Origin: a virus
Virus record (IMG/VR): IMGVR_UViG_3300012931_000019
Coordinates: 1-64,000 of that record
Direction: 5' to 3' (one strand)
DNA length: 64,000 bases
Below, piece after piece: positions 7,590 through 15,693 of this stretch. The position numbers and the translations under genes were made by a program. Numbering within the stretch: the first letter of the stretch is position 1; each line of letters opens with the position of its first letter. The notes beneath the pieces were generated by a model. It worked only from the letters and a program-made list of their open reading frames with translations, did no database searches and had not been told where the DNA came from.

Positions 7590-7862
7590 TTAATTTCCTA
7601 TTAATATCCATAACTTTCTTTTTCCTAGTTTAATTGTTATAAAATCAAGATGGTTTAATTCAATGCACAAATCTCTTCTATTACGTTTAATTTCACTAAT
7701 AGATGATGTTAATCCTAAATCTACCAATATTTTAGGCAAGAATCTTTCATCTGTTCTAATAGTCTTTTCAAATTCGTTATTGTCCCAATCATTTTTATTT
7801 AAAGCAAATAATAAACTAGGATCAACAATCGGCTCACCAACTATAATATTTTCAACATGCAT
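7590..7862 (-). CDS. hypothetical protein, 90 aa
   Basis: Start ATG 7862 with GGAAGGTGATGAA. Begins MHVENIIVGEPIVDPSLLFA. Mixed alpha/beta, basic in the second half, ending in a hydrophobic KLWILIGN strand. No family recognised. Confidence 0.7.
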   Translation of the reverse strand: MHVENIIVGEPIVDPSLLFALNKNDWDNNEFEKTIRTDERFLPKILVDLGLTSSISEIKRNRRDLCIELNHLDFITIKLGKRKLWILIGN

Positions 7863-7909
7863 TTCATCACCTTCCTTTCAATTACGATGAAACTTTGGTT
7901 TTATAGACT

Positions 7910-8080
7910 TTAGTCTAAATTTAATGTGTTTAGTATTATCTTTCTGCAATGTTCTACTGTTGTTGCTAAACATTCATCATCATTAAAACAGCACTTGCAT
8001 TCCTCAAATTTAATTTTCCTTATTTCCGATGCTGTCATAATTTTTATTCGTTCTTTCAATATAGATTTCAACATTATCAT
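7910..8080 (-). CDS. Cys-rich small protein, 56 aa
   Basis: The start at ATG 8080 follows AAAGGAGTCAACAAA; the longer frame upstream has no site. A basic helix (MIMLKSILKERIKI) precedes FEECKCCFNDDEC and EHC, a plausible metal site with five Cys and one His. Function unknown. Confidence 0.65.
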   Translation of the reverse strand: MIMLKSILKERIKIMTASEIRKIKFEECKCCFNDDECLATTVEHCRKIILNTLNLD

Positions 8081-8120
8081 TTTGTTGACTCCTTTCATAA
8101 AACCCAAGCAAAGACTGATT

Positions 8121-8306
8121 TTATTCAAACCTATTTCTAAAATCATTTCTAACTTCTGTTAATGCGTTCCATCTACCCATCATAGATGCAATGTTTTCTT
8201 TAGATTCTTTAATATTATCATTAAGCCACTGTTCAACTCTTTTTATTTCTTCATCAAGTTCATTTGTATAGTCAATAATCTCTTCTGTTAATTCTGAATA
8301 TGTCAT
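8121..8306 (-). CDS. hypothetical helical protein, 61 aa
   Basis: Start ATG 8306 with AAAGGAGTTAAGGT. Acidic helices around DYTNELDEEIKRVEQWLND, probably a two-helix hairpin. Function unknown. Confidence 0.65.
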   Translation of the reverse strand: MTYSELTEEIIDYTNELDEEIKRVEQWLNDNIKESKENIASMMGRWNALTEVRNDFRNRFE

Positions 8307-8348
8307 ACCTTAACTCCTTTCCGATTAAAACCATTCTTTCATTTGCTT

Positions 8349-8534
8349 TTATATCTCCATATTTGCAAAGTTTTCCATTTCATAAACTAGGTTTTCTGGA
8401 GTATTAGCATATTTTTCAAACCATTTATCAAAATGCGCTGACAGATAACCTTCAAAGTTGTCTAAGTTATTCGGTTTATTCGCAAATTCCTTAATTGCAT
8501 TAATAAGTGTTGTCGCTAATTCTTGATTATTCAT
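8349..8534 (-). CDS. hypothetical protein, 61 aa
   Basis: Start ATG 8534 with AAGGAGAGTGAAATAAAA. Aromatic-rich helices (ALIN-AIKEFANKPNN, FDKWFEKYANTPENL). Function unknown. Confidence 0.65.
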   Translation of the reverse strand: MNNQELATTLINAIKEFANKPNNLDNFEGYLSAHFDKWFEKYANTPENLVYEMENFANMEI

Positions 8535-8561
8535 TTTTATTTCACTCTCCTTATTTATAAT

Positions 8562-8768
8562 TTAGTTTATACAATCATAATTAAAATATAATTGTGATTG
8601 AAACTCTGATATCAAACATGCTTCTCGTTCATCTATTGACATACTTTTGTATGCTTCGCCTAGTTTTATTTCGGTCTGTTCTTTAACATAGTTATAAAAC
8701 TCTGTTGCGTTCATAGTGTGTCCTGTTACCCTGTTCTGGTATCTGTTCTGTTCACGGTTTCTTGACAT
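8562..8768 (-). CDS. hypothetical protein, 68 aa
   Basis: ATG 8768 chosen because AAAAGGAGAGATCAAA precedes it; an in-frame ATG 24 nt upstream lies before the site. A basic Arg/Asn/Gln start (MSRNREQNRYQNRVTG) is followed by an acidic helix. Function unknown. Confidence 0.65.
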   Translation of the reverse strand: MSRNREQNRYQNRVTGHTMNATEFYNYVKEQTEIKLGEAYKSMSIDEREACLISEFQSQLYFNYDCIN

Positions 8769-8815
8769 TTTGATCTCTCCTTTTAAACCCAATGAATCGT
8801 TAATTTCATTTGCTT

Positions 8816-9061
8816 TTAAATTTCAATTACTAACTTTACATTATGTGAATCTCTTCCAATTAAATTATGTGGGATAGAAAAGAATTCGACATAATTATCG
8901 GGATACTGAACTTCATAAGCCGTAACAAGTACATAACTATTAAGGTCATAATAATCATCTAAATCTCTTGCTATTTTACTTGGTGTATATCTCTTAAAAT
9001 CATATATCCCTATAATATCATTTAGCCTTTTTCCATCTAATGTATAAAAATCTTGGCTCAC
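8816..9061 (-). CDS. hypothetical protein, 81 aa, GTG start
   Basis: Two GTGs are possible. The second (9061) is 8 nt from AAAGGAG, the first (9070) only 1 nt, so 9061 is preferred (MSQDFYTLDGKRLND). Rich in Tyr and Asp, mostly beta, ending VKLVIEI. Function unknown. Confidence 0.65.
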   Translation of the reverse strand: MSQDFYTLDGKRLNDIIGIYDFKRYTPSKIARDLDDYYDLNSYVLVTAYEVQYPDNYVEFFSIPHNLIGRDSHNVKLVIEI

Positions 9062-9080
9062 TTCACTCACTCCTTTAGGT

Positions 9081-9260
9081 TTAATACCGATATACAGATT
9101 GTTCTAATTCAAGCCCATACATTATTCCTATGCCATTCTTTTCTGCTATCTCTCTTGCTTTATATTTTGCTTCTTTTAAACTTTGAGCATATATTTTATG
9201 TTGTGTTTTTTCTCCGTTTTGTGCGTATGTCATAATATATATTGCTTTATGCCATGCCAT
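9081..9260 (-). CDS. hypothetical small protein, 59 aa
   Basis: Frame from ATG 9260 to TAA 9081. The product begins MAWHKAIYIMTYAQNGEKTQ, then a basic helix (AQSLKEAKYKAREIAEK) and a strand. The strand-helix-strand layout is shared with several array members. Function unknown. Confidence 0.6.
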   Translation of the reverse strand: MAWHKAIYIMTYAQNGEKTQHKIYAQSLKEAKYKAREIAEKNGIGIMYGLELEQSVYRY

Positions 9261-9263
9261 TTT

Positions 9264-9377
9264 TTAACTCCTTTCCATTATTTCAATTGCAATTGTTAAT
9301 GCTTCATAATATGTTTTATCGTCTATATAATCTTGTCTTATTTCTTTTATTGCCTGTATTGCTCGTTCAATCTCCAT
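9264..9377 (-). CDS. small helical phage protein, 37 aa
   Basis: MEIERAIQAIKEIRQDYIDD followed by KTYYEALTIAIEIMERS, from ATG 9377 to TAA 9264, behind AAGGAGATAAAAAT. The 'AIxxIKxxxxDYxxDxxxYEALxxAIxALE' pattern is a common short prophage protein of unknown function; here it is complete. Confidence 0.65.
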   Translation of the reverse strand: MEIERAIQAIKEIRQDYIDDKTYYEALTIAIEIMERS

Positions 9378-9417
9378 ATTTTTATCTCCTTAGTTCAATT
9401 AAAATCTCCATTCTATG

Positions 9418-9669
9418 CTATCCAACTAATCTTTTGTGTACATCATAATTATAAGTGTCACACGTATATCTCTTAGCTACTGTTATTGCTGTTTCAATGT
9501 CTTCAAAACTATCTGCTACACTAAACATATCTGTGTTATTATCTTTAAATTCAAACATTTCCACAACAAACATTTCACTATCTTTGTCATAATATATTTG
9601 ATTGTTCTTTTTTCCTACTTTTACAGTTTCTTTCCCATTTATCAATTTCAACAATGTTTGATAATTCAT
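9418..9669 (-). CDS. hypothetical protein, 83 aa
   Basis: Start ATG 9669 with AAAGGTAGGTAAAGAA. Starts with a helix (MNYQTLLKLINGKETVKVG), then beta strands and an AITVAKRYTCDTYNYDVH segment. Function unknown. Confidence 0.7.
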   Translation of the reverse strand: MNYQTLLKLINGKETVKVGKKNNQIYYDKDSEMFVVEMFEFKDNNTDMFSVADSFEDIETAITVAKRYTCDTYNYDVHKRLVG

Positions 9670-9737
9670 TTCTTTACCTACCTTTCAAATCCACATTTGA
9701 TTCTAATTGTCCGTATAGCCGATAACACAGCTTTGTT

Positions 9738-10142
9738 TTACCTAAATGGACAGTTTTCACTTCTTTCAGATACTCCTATGCTGAAATCTTCTCCTGTTGT
9801 TCCACACATATGATACACAATACTATCTACACGAAAAGGACAATTTTCACACCCATCTTGTTTTGCCTGTTCTATAGCAGATAGATATTGTTCTCTGCGT
9901 TCATCGTGCGGATTCCATCTTGTATCGTTTTGTGTAAGAACAAGATTTTTCATGCCCTGTTCCACCGTAATTTTTTCATCAACTCCGTTAATACACAGAA
10001 TGCTCAAATTACCGTTTGTGGTATGAAATCTATAGTGTTTATCATTAACCACAAGCATGAAATCCGCAATGGACATATGTAGCTTTTCGGTACACCCAAT
10101 ACCACCACCACACTCCATTAAATAAACCGTCGTTTTCTCCAT
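9738..10142 (-). CDS. Cys-containing protein with two CPFR motifs, 134 aa
   Basis: Start ATG 10142 with AAAGGAGAATAGAACG. It has an N-terminal CGGGIGC motif and two C-terminal ENCPFR motifs about 30 residues apart, suggesting a metal site or a duplicated element. A mid-region helix contains ERREQYLSAIEQAKQDGC. Not recognised. Confidence 0.7.
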   Translation of the reverse strand: MEKTTVYLMECGGGIGCTEKLHMSIADFMLVVNDKHYRFHTTNGNLSILCINGVDEKITVEQGMKNLVLTQNDTRWNPHDERREQYLSAIEQAKQDGCENCPFRVDSIVYHMCGTTGEDFSIGVSERSENCPFR

Positions 10143-10189
10143 CGTTCTATTCTCCTTTCAAAATCCCATGAATTAATTCATTTATTTGG

Positions 10190-10324
10190 TTACAACTTTA
10201 CTTCCGCTTTATCTTTACTTATCCAATGATAACCTTCGCTGTTATTCTCCGGCTCACATATATACTGATCTGCTGTTTCATCCAGTACGACATATACTTT
10301 GCCATTAAAGATAATCTGTTTCAT
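10190..10324 (-). CDS. hypothetical protein, 44 aa
   Basis: ATG 10324 overlaps the TGA of the preceding gene (ATGA), with AAAAGGAGTTAGC upstream. The product begins MKQIIFNGKVYVVLDETADQ and ends in a basic segment; a small all-beta protein by appearance. Function unknown. Confidence 0.6.
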   Translation of the reverse strand: MKQIIFNGKVYVVLDETADQYICEPENNSEGYHWISKDKAEVKL

Positions 10325-10659
10325 GCTAACTCCTTTTCTTCATAACACATCTGCATTAAATTAATTGTTATTAAGAAAAATTCGTTAATTTTTTTAATAT
10401 TAATTTCCTTATGCCAAAATAATTCTGTTTCCATTTGGTGATGAAATTCATACCAGTCTTCTCTTTTAAAAATTGCTAAAGCATAATCTGTTAAAACTTG
10501 ATAAGTTGTAAAATCATCCAAATAATCTTTATTAGCACATCTTCTTTTCCAATACTTCTGAAAATTTATGTATGGTTCATCCCCTCCCTGTTTGATGGCT
10601 ATCGCCATGTTCCACTGGTCTTTTGTCATTTCTCTATCAATCAATTTTTCAGATTTCAT
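10321..10659 (-). CDS. hypothetical protein, 112 aa
   Basis: Start ATG 10659 with AAAGGAGAAAATAAA. Trp- and Tyr-rich helices (EDWYEFHHQMETELFWHKE). It is coupled to the downstream 44-aa gene by an ATGA overlap. Function unknown. Confidence 0.7.
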   Translation of the reverse strand: MKSEKLIDREMTKDQWNMAIAIKQGGDEPYINFQKYWKRRCANKDYLDDFTTYQVLTDYALAIFKREDWYEFHHQMETELFWHKEINIKKINEFFLITINLMQMCYEEKELA

Positions 10660-10748
10660 TTTATTTTCTCCTTTGTTTATTATTTTAGTTTAATCATAGA
10701 CACGATCATGTACTTTTTGTCTATGATAATGGCTATGAAATGACCGTT

Positions 10749-10988
10749 TTATCTGCAATACTCTTTTGCAATTTCATCAAATTCATTTTCAATTAAATCT
10801 ATTACTGTGTCTAAATTCATTGCATCAAGCAGACAATCTTTCTCACTTTTTAATTCGCTTTCAATATGTCTGCGTGTTACATCAGCTAAATTTTTATCTT
10901 TCAGCATTCTTTCAAAGTATCTAATATTTTTCTTTCTTAAATCTATGATTGTTCCAACTCTTCCTATTACCGTATCATTAATACTCAT
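10749..10988 (-). CDS. hypothetical protein, 79 aa
   Basis: Start ATG 10988 with GGAGGTAATGAA. Mainly helical and charged (NIRYFERMLKDKNLADV, then RHIESELKSEKDCLL). Function unknown. Confidence 0.7.
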   Translation of the reverse strand: MSINDTVIGRVGTIIDLRKKNIRYFERMLKDKNLADVTRRHIESELKSEKDCLLDAMNLDTVIDLIENEFDEIAKEYCR

Positions 10989-11021
10989 TTCATTACCTCC
11001 TTGCCTTTCGGCTTTTAATTA

Positions 11022-11294
11022 TTATTTTGTTTCATTAATTAACTGTTCTCTTTCTTCCTGTTTCAAGAATATCCAGTGTTCAGGCATAACTTTCATTTTA
11101 GTATTATCAAATGAACCATAGCAACCGCTTTCGTCTGCTTCGCCATATCCTTCACAGTGTTCTTCACACCATCCCACACCAATTTTCTTGTCTATGAGAT
11201 TTCCTAATGCCATTCTTTCTCTAGCAATAACATGACCATGCCAACCTATTGCTGGTTTACCACAGATTAAACAATTACTCATTGCATATCTCAT
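11022..11294 (-). CDS. Cys/His-rich zinc-finger-like protein, 90 aa
   Basis: Start ATG 11294 with GGAAGGAGATATTCTT. CLICGKPAIGWHGHV, then WCEEHCEGYG and a further Cys, form a probable treble-clef or ribbon metal site. It is the first gene after the promoter at 11331-11359. Probably a nucleic-acid or protein adaptor; this is inference. Confidence 0.7.
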   Translation of the reverse strand: MRYAMSNCLICGKPAIGWHGHVIARERMALGNLIDKKIGVGWCEEHCEGYGEADESGCYGSFDNTKMKVMPEHWIFLKQEEREQLINETK

Positions 11295-11330
11295 AAGAAT
11301 ATCTCCTTCCGATCTTTCTTTGATAATATC

Positions 11331-11359
11331 ATAATATGCCTGTTATAGTGTATTGTCAA
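11331..11359 (-). promoter_or_regulatory. strong sigma-A-like promoter with -35 palindrome
   Basis: TTGACA (11359-11354), a 17-nt spacer and TATTAT (11336-11331) on the minus strand. The -35 is centred in a perfect GTATTG-A-CAATAC palindrome (11350-11362). A-tracts follow upstream. It should drive the operon starting at the gene 11022-11294. Confidence 0.85.
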
Positions 11360-11389
11360 TACTTATTCTGAAATTATTTTTTATTTTAT

Positions 11390-11569
11390 TTAGAGTCTAA
11401 TTACAAAAGATTCAAAGAAATAATTAGTCTCTTTTATTTCATAATCTGCAAGATGTATAGCCTTCTTTAATACATCACCAATAAAACCAAATTCAACCTC
11501 TTTACCATCTACAAATATTGACAGATATGGTACTGGTATATCATTAAATTTAAACTCTCTTAGCTTCAT
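11390..11569 (-). CDS. hypothetical protein, 59 aa
   Basis: Frame from ATG 11569 (GGAGGTAATAAAA upstream) to TAA 11390. MKLREFKFNDIPVPYLSIFV begins a beta-rich half, followed by a GFIGDVLKKAIHLADYE helix. It is the last gene of its operon, immediately upstream of the promoter at 11331-11359. Function unknown. Confidence 0.65.
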   Translation of the reverse strand: MKLREFKFNDIPVPYLSIFVDGKEVEFGFIGDVLKKAIHLADYEIKETNYFFESFVIRL

Positions 11570-11611
11570 TTTTATTACCTCCTACACCTTTAAAATAATC
11601 GTTTTATCGAC

Positions 11612-11818
11612 TTATCCATAATATTTAGATGCAAATCCCCACGGACTCATGTTGTGATAGTCAATAGCTTCTTGTGATTCTCCATTATCACAACTTTTAG
11701 TTTTAAATTCGTCTTCTGTCATAATCTGATTGTATTTTTCTGACTCTTGATTACAACAAACTCGATCTGTTTTTAAAGCTGTATTTAATGTATGCCAACC
11801 ACATTCAGTACATTTCAT
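11612..11818 (-). CDS. small zinc-ribbon-like protein, 68 aa
   Basis: Start ATG 11818 (MKCTECGWHT) chosen because AAGGAGTGATTTAAAA precedes it. CTECGW plus a later VCCNQE form a CxxC...CC metal site. Downstream is acidic and polar, ending FASKYYG. Function unknown. Confidence 0.65.
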   Translation of the reverse strand: MKCTECGWHTLNTALKTDRVCCNQESEKYNQIMTEDEFKTKSCDNGESQEAIDYHNMSPWGFASKYYG

Positions 11819-11825
11819 TTTTAAA

Positions 11826-12041
11826 TCACTCCTTACCATCCAATTCTAAAAACTTAATAAACCCATCTGGATCATAACCAACTTCACAGCTATCTATATA
11901 TCTATTTATAAAACAATCTTCTTCGTTTCCTAATCCTTTAGTGTCAAGCCAATCCCTTACTATTTTATCATGCTTAGTAGCTAATTGATTATATTTTGCA
12001 CTTTGAATAATTGATTTTTGTATCTGTTTAGGAACTTTCAT
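11826..12041 (-). CDS. hypothetical protein, 71 aa
   Basis: ATG 12041 chosen, with AAAGGATGTGATGAAATA upstream. MKVPKQIQKSIIQSAKYNQL forms a basic helix, followed by a RDWLDTKGLGNE segment, as in a small Firmicutes phage family ('KIPKxIxxxIxxxAxY ... VxxWLExxG') of unknown role. Confidence 0.65.
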   Translation of the reverse strand: MKVPKQIQKSIIQSAKYNQLATKHDKIVRDWLDTKGLGNEEDCFINRYIDSCEVGYDPDGFIKFLELDGKE

Positions 12042-12071
12042 TATTTCATCACATCCTTTCAAATCGCTGTT

Positions 12072-12251
12072 TTATTCCCAACACGCACAATATTTAGTTT
12101 CTTTTATGTTGCTATCCCATAATATTTTATCAGCAATATCATTATTGAATGAAACATTAAGTTCTCTTCTGCCAGTATCGTAATTATGATGAATAAATGA
12201 CCCTTCTATTCCGTTCTTTTCTTCAATTTCTTTAATTATCTCCCACAGCAT
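12072..12251 (-). CDS. hypothetical protein, 59 aa
   Basis: Frame from ATG 12251 (AAAGGAGATTTAAAA) to TAA 12072. Begins MLWEIIKEIEEKNGIEGSFI and ends with CACWE. Function unknown. Confidence 0.65.
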   Translation of the reverse strand: MLWEIIKEIEEKNGIEGSFIHHNYDTGRRELNVSFNNDIADKILWDSNIKETKYCACWE

Positions 12252-12279
12252 TTTTAAATCTCCTTTCTTTCCAATAAAT

Positions 12280-12939
12280 TCAATATTTTATGTTAATTTC
12301 ATTTGTGATCTGTTCAACAAGCTTGTCAAGTTCTTCATATTTTGATAATAATAATTTCAGTTCGTCAAGCGTGATTTCTCTTTCATTGCCATTATCACCA
12401 CATACGCAAATCTTTCCACTACTCCATATTCCAATAGGCACTCCGAATGTTGTGTCATAGTTCTTATTTTCAAATTTCTTTTTTAAAATGCTATATTCGT
12501 CATGTTCAAGGAAATAGTGTTTTTCTTCTTTTTCGCAATCTTTCAATACTCTATGGAAACATTCGTCTACTATATTTTCATATGTGTCATAACTACCATG
12601 CCTATTTGCTTCAGTAATCCATCTTTCCATATTTAAAAATCTAATTTTACCGTGATGATAATCTCTATCTATCATCTTTAAAGTGTCGTTTCTGTTTAAC
12701 CATGCTTTTAGCGATACGGTTTTAACACTACTATAGTAATCTTTTGGTAAAGATTCCTTATCAGCCTCAAACTTATCAATCAGATTTAGCAGATAACTCA
12801 TTTTGCCATCTTGCATTAAATCAATAAAAGCTATTTTCTCTTCTCTGTTTATGTTTTCACATGAATATATTTTTTCTTTACCAAAATATGTGTTGCACTT
12901 TTCATTTAACAACTTCATTTCTTCAACATTCCAATTCAT
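12280..12939 (-). CDS. hypothetical protein, 219 aa
   Basis: Start ATG 12939 with GGGAGGTAAAAAAG. One of the three largest products of the array. Largely helical, with a Trp/His-rich middle (DRDYHHGKIRFLNMERWITE, a CFHRV element) and a C-terminal CVCGDNG turn followed by a long helix. No catalytic motif recognised. Confidence 0.75.
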   Translation of the reverse strand: MNWNVEEMKLLNEKCNTYFGKEKIYSCENINREEKIAFIDLMQDGKMSYLLNLIDKFEADKESLPKDYYSSVKTVSLKAWLNRNDTLKMIDRDYHHGKIRFLNMERWITEANRHGSYDTYENIVDECFHRVLKDCEKEEKHYFLEHDEYSILKKKFENKNYDTTFGVPIGIWSSGKICVCGDNGNEREITLDELKLLLSKYEELDKLVEQITNEINIKY

Positions 12940-12988
12940 CTTTTTTACCTCCCAAATTTACCTTAAAATCAACCTTTGATTCGGTTTA

Positions 12989-13108
12989 TTATTCACAACA
13001 ATATTTTAAGAACTTATCTAACCTCATAGTTTTAAATTTTAAATCATCATCTAGATATTGAACCGTTCCCCATTCTGTTATCTTCAAAACTGTATATTTT
13101 GATTTCAT
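12989..13108 (-). CDS. hypothetical peptide, 39 aa
   Basis: The frame is open further upstream, but the only good site (AAAGGAGATTGAAA) sits before ATG 13108 (MKSKYTVLKITEWG), so the short form is preferred. Small beta protein with a CC near the end. Function unknown. Confidence 0.55.
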   Translation of the reverse strand: MKSKYTVLKITEWGTVQYLDDDLKFKTMRLDKFLKYCCE

Positions 13109-13158
13109 TTTCAATCTCCTTTCAATTTTCCGATAAAAGCAATCTTTCATTCGCTCCG

Positions 13159-13410
13159 TTATAACTCTTCGATATAGCTTGCATTTTCCCAATCGCAACA
13201 ATTTTCTTCGTCTGCATCTTCATTAATTACTTCCCAATATGCAATGCATTCATTTTCTTCATTGTCTACACAAGATGCAGAATAATTATTACTATCTAAT
13301 ACATAAATACTGTTATCTATTCTTTTATTCTGCACCCCTTTAAATTCTGGTTGTTCTGTTAATGTATATGTCTTACCATTATAGTTTACTGTTCCATAGT
13401 TTCTTTCCAT
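13159..13410 (-). CDS. hypothetical acidic protein, 83 aa
   Basis: ATG 13410 chosen (AAAAGGGGAGATTTTGAA upstream); the longer frame lacks a site. An N-terminal NYNGKTYTLTEQPEF strand pair, then acidic stretches and Cys pairs (DADEENCCDWENA). Similar 'NGKxYxLTxQxxx' starts occur in small phage proteins. Function unknown. Confidence 0.65.
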   Translation of the reverse strand: MERNYGTVNYNGKTYTLTEQPEFKGVQNKRIDNSIYVLDSNNYSASCVDNEENECIAYWEVINEDADEENCCDWENASYIEEL

Positions 13411-13484
13411 TTCAAAATCTCCCCTTTTTAATCTCGTTACCATTGTTATATACTTTTGGTAACAAACTTCCGATAAATAATTAT

Positions 13485-13700
13485 TTATTGCCATCTACCA
13501 TCAGATAATTGTTTACGATATTTACTATATTGTGAATCCCATCCAACCGATTCACCGTTAAACTGAATAATTTCTCCTGACTCTGCTCTACCGTATTTAT
13601 AGGCAATATCAATAATGTCTGTTAAGTCTGTTTCAGCCGTGTAATATTGTCCCTTGCTGTTATCACTTGCCATCCAAAATTTAATCTCTCTCTTTTCCAT
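13485..13700 (-). CDS. hypothetical protein, 71 aa
   Basis: ATG 13700 chosen with GTGAGGATTTTAAAA upstream. MEKREIKFWMASDNSKGQYY then a helix and a GRAESGEIIQFNGESVGWDS segment. Ends DGRWQ. Function unknown. Confidence 0.65.
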   Translation of the reverse strand: MEKREIKFWMASDNSKGQYYTAETDLTDIIDIAYKYGRAESGEIIQFNGESVGWDSQYSKYRKQLSDGRWQ

Positions 13701-13747
13701 TTTTAAAATCCTCACTTTCTTTTAATACTGATAAAACAATGTTCTGC

Positions 13748-14011
13748 TCAATCTTCTAAATACATATTACTTAATGTATTCCAGTCAGAAAAACTGTAAT
13801 GTTTAATTTTAAACAAATCATCCCATCCTGTTTGTAAGTGTTTTCCTGCAACCGCAAACATTCTGCCAATAACGGTATAATATCTGCCATTAAATTTAAT
13901 TAATCTTCTGTTTATCTGACCACTTAAAAGATTATCAGTTTCATTTACATCGACTCCACCCTTTATGATTTCTTCTATTATTTCTGCTGTTCCATATCTA
14001 ATTTTTCTCAT
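13748..14011 (-). CDS. hypothetical protein, 87 aa
   Basis: Begins MRKIRYGTAEIIEEIIKGGV behind a GAGAGGG-type site. Basic beta-hairpin in the middle (RRLIKFNGRYYTVIGRMF). Function unknown. Confidence 0.7.
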   Translation of the reverse strand: MRKIRYGTAEIIEEIIKGGVDVNETDNLLSGQINRRLIKFNGRYYTVIGRMFAVAGKHLQTGWDDLFKIKHYSFSDWNTLSNMYLED

Positions 14012-14045
14012 TTTGATTCCCTCTCTTTCCTTTAAAACAATCTTT

Positions 14046-14228
14046 TTAAGCTGTTATTTCTTCTGTAATCATTCCTATATATCCTTTATCTGTATAAGGA
14101 TATATTTCATTAAACTTTTTATCGGCTTCTATAATATTTTCAGCTTCGACTATAATGTGTCCACTCTTTATAAATTTTGTCTTCGCTTCATCTTCAAAAA
14201 TATTTGTTATTACTATAAATTTATTCAT
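14046..14228 (-). CDS. hypothetical strand-helix-strand protein, 60 aa
   Basis: Start ATG 14228 with AAGGAGGAAGATC. MNKFIVITNIFEDEAKTKFI, then a VEAENIIEADKKFNEIYP helix segment and a final strand. Layout like the proteins at 1981 and 21624, suggesting a small paralogous group within the array. Function unknown. Confidence 0.65.
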   Translation of the reverse strand: MNKFIVITNIFEDEAKTKFIKSGHIIVEAENIIEADKKFNEIYPYTDKGYIGMITEEITA

Positions 14229-14273
14229 GATCTTCCTCCTTATCTACCAATGAAAGCAGTTTTTCATACTATA

Positions 14274-14474
14274 TTACTTTGTTTTTGAGTATGCTTCGCC
14301 TAACTCAATTAATCTATCTTCTAATGCATTTAAAACTGCAAAGGGAACATTATTGCTATTCATAAATTGATTAATTGAGTCTTGATGTAATTGAATTAAA
14401 TCTCTCAATTCTTCTTTCTGTTCTACTGATAATTTATTCACCTTTAACATTCTTTCTTTTAATCCACTATACAT
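14274..14474 (-). CDS. hypothetical helical protein, 66 aa
   Basis: Start ATG 14474 with AAAGGAGGTATTTAAA. The body is helical (LKVNKLSVEQKEELRDLIQL). It is the first gene downstream of the promoter at 14502-14530, only about 28 nt away. Function unknown. Confidence 0.7.
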   Translation of the reverse strand: MYSGLKERMLKVNKLSVEQKEELRDLIQLHQDSINQFMNSNNVPFAVLNALEDRLIELGEAYSKTK

Positions 14475-14501
14475 TTTAAATACCTCCTTTAAGATACCAA
14501 A

Positions 14502-14530
14502 ATCTTACCATTTTGAAATTGTATTGTCAA
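14502..14530 (-). promoter_or_regulatory. sigma-A-like promoter with -35 palindrome
   Basis: TTGACA (14530-14525), a 17-nt spacer and TAAGAT (14507-14502) on the minus strand. The -35 lies in a perfect GTATTG-A-CAATAC palindrome (14521-14533). A-rich sequence is upstream. The start point should lie just before the gene 14274-14474. Confidence 0.8.
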
Positions 14531-14566
14531 TACACTGTTAATGTTTTGCTATGTTTATTTTTTATT

Positions 14567-14809
14567 TTAGTTCGTAATGTTATGCCCGATATATTTTGTT
14601 TTTAGGATTCCGTTTTCCCAATATGGTTTTACAATGCCGATTATTTTATCAGACTCCCATACACAAGTTATATCTTTTGAAAAACTTAATTCATTGTTCT
14701 TGTCAGTATAAATATAATAGTTATAATTATATCTTAACGCTTGTTTTGTGGCATTCTTTAAAATACTATCAAACGATTCCAGACTTTCAATTTTGCGATT
14801 GTTACACAT
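14567..14809 (-). CDS. hypothetical protein, 80 aa
   Basis: Start ATG 14809 with AAAGGAGTTAAACCA. Tyr/Asn-rich middle (RYNYNYYIYTDKNNELSF) and beta C-terminus. Last gene before the promoter at 14502. Function unknown. Confidence 0.7.
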   Translation of the reverse strand: MCNNRKIESLESFDSILKNATKQALRYNYNYYIYTDKNNELSFSKDITCVWESDKIIGIVKPYWENGILKTKYIGHNITN

Positions 14810-14827
14810 TGGTTTAACTCCTTTCTG

Positions 14828-15022
14828 TTATAGTTTCCTTTCTCCGTCTTCTTGCATACATGATATTATTCTACGGCCTTCTGCTAATTGATTTTGCCAC
14901 TGTTCAACCTTTTTAATAATTGCTGGATGAACATTTTCAACATGGAAAATCAATTCAGCACATTGTACAGCATTCGCATTGAATAAATCAACTCCATTTA
15001 TTTTAGTTACATATTTGCTCAT
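14828..15022 (-). CDS. hypothetical protein, 64 aa
   Basis: Start ATG 15022 with AAAGGAATTAGGATT. MSKYVTKINGVDLFNANAVQ, then helices. Function unknown. Confidence 0.65.
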   Translation of the reverse strand: MSKYVTKINGVDLFNANAVQCAELIFHVENVHPAIIKKVEQWQNQLAEGRRIISCMQEDGERKL

Positions 15023-15049
15023 AATCCTAATTCCTTTCTGTTAAGGCTG

Positions 15050-15289
15050 TTAATTAAACACCCATGAGGATTTAAAAAATCCCATAAAACGTATAAATGT
15101 CTCATGTCTATCTTTATTATAATAAAACATCCATATTCTAAAAGAATACAATATATTTCTTATTGTTGTTCTTTCATAATTTAAATAAAATAATGGACTC
15201 TGCCAGCCTATTGTTAACAGTGAATATTTTCTTGTTGCTGTACTATTAATAAAACGTATTTCTTTATGTTTCGATTTCAAAACTTCCAT
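15050..15289 (-). CDS. hypothetical protein, 79 aa
   Basis: Start behind GAAAGGAAGGTAAAAA. Unusually rich in aromatic and basic residues (YSFRIWMFYYNKDRHETFIR). It could be a small DNA- or membrane-associated protein, but no clear transmembrane span is visible. Confidence 0.6.
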   Translation of the reverse strand: MEVLKSKHKEIRFINSTATRKYSLLTIGWQSPLFYLNYERTTIRNILYSFRIWMFYYNKDRHETFIRFMGFFKSSWVFN

Positions 15290-15316
15290 TTTTTACCTTC
15301 CTTTCAAACTACAATT

Positions 15317-15679
15317 TCATGCGGTCTTTCTTTTTATTAACTTTTCACTTGCCCATTTGCCATAACCAATTAAAAAAGTTAATGTCTTGCACATAGAATC
15401 ATAATCTAGCTGTGTTTTGCCGTTCCTTAAATTGTTCAATGCTTCTAACGATTCAATGCTGTTATTAATACATTTATTTCTAGTGTCACCTTCAGCAAAT
15501 TTGATTCCCGTTTTAATATCTGTAGCTTCCCAACCGTTCATTTCATAATCTTTACCGTCGATATTCATTGTTCTTTTTGAGTATGCTATTTGATTTACTT
15601 CATCAATATATCCATTACACAATTTAACTCCTTTTTCGTATACATTACCCATAAGTTTATAAAAATTATCTTTCTTCAC
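15317..15679 (-). CDS. hypothetical protein, 120 aa, GTG start
   Basis: GTG 15679 follows AAAAGGAGGTATAACA. It contains MNIDGKDYEMNGWEATDIKT and a C-terminal helical part rich in Lys. Function unknown. Confidence 0.7.
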   Translation of the reverse strand: MKKDNFYKLMGNVYEKGVKLCNGYIDEVNQIAYSKRTMNIDGKDYEMNGWEATDIKTGIKFAEGDTRNKCINNSIESLEALNNLRNGKTQLDYDSMCKTLTFLIGYGKWASEKLIKRKTA

Positions 15680-15693
15680 TGTTATACCTCCTT

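Noticed and set aside
9436-9813. 125-codon plus-strand frame
   Set aside because: Antisense to two minus genes with good sites; Phe/Tyr-rich shadow composition and no ribosome binding site.
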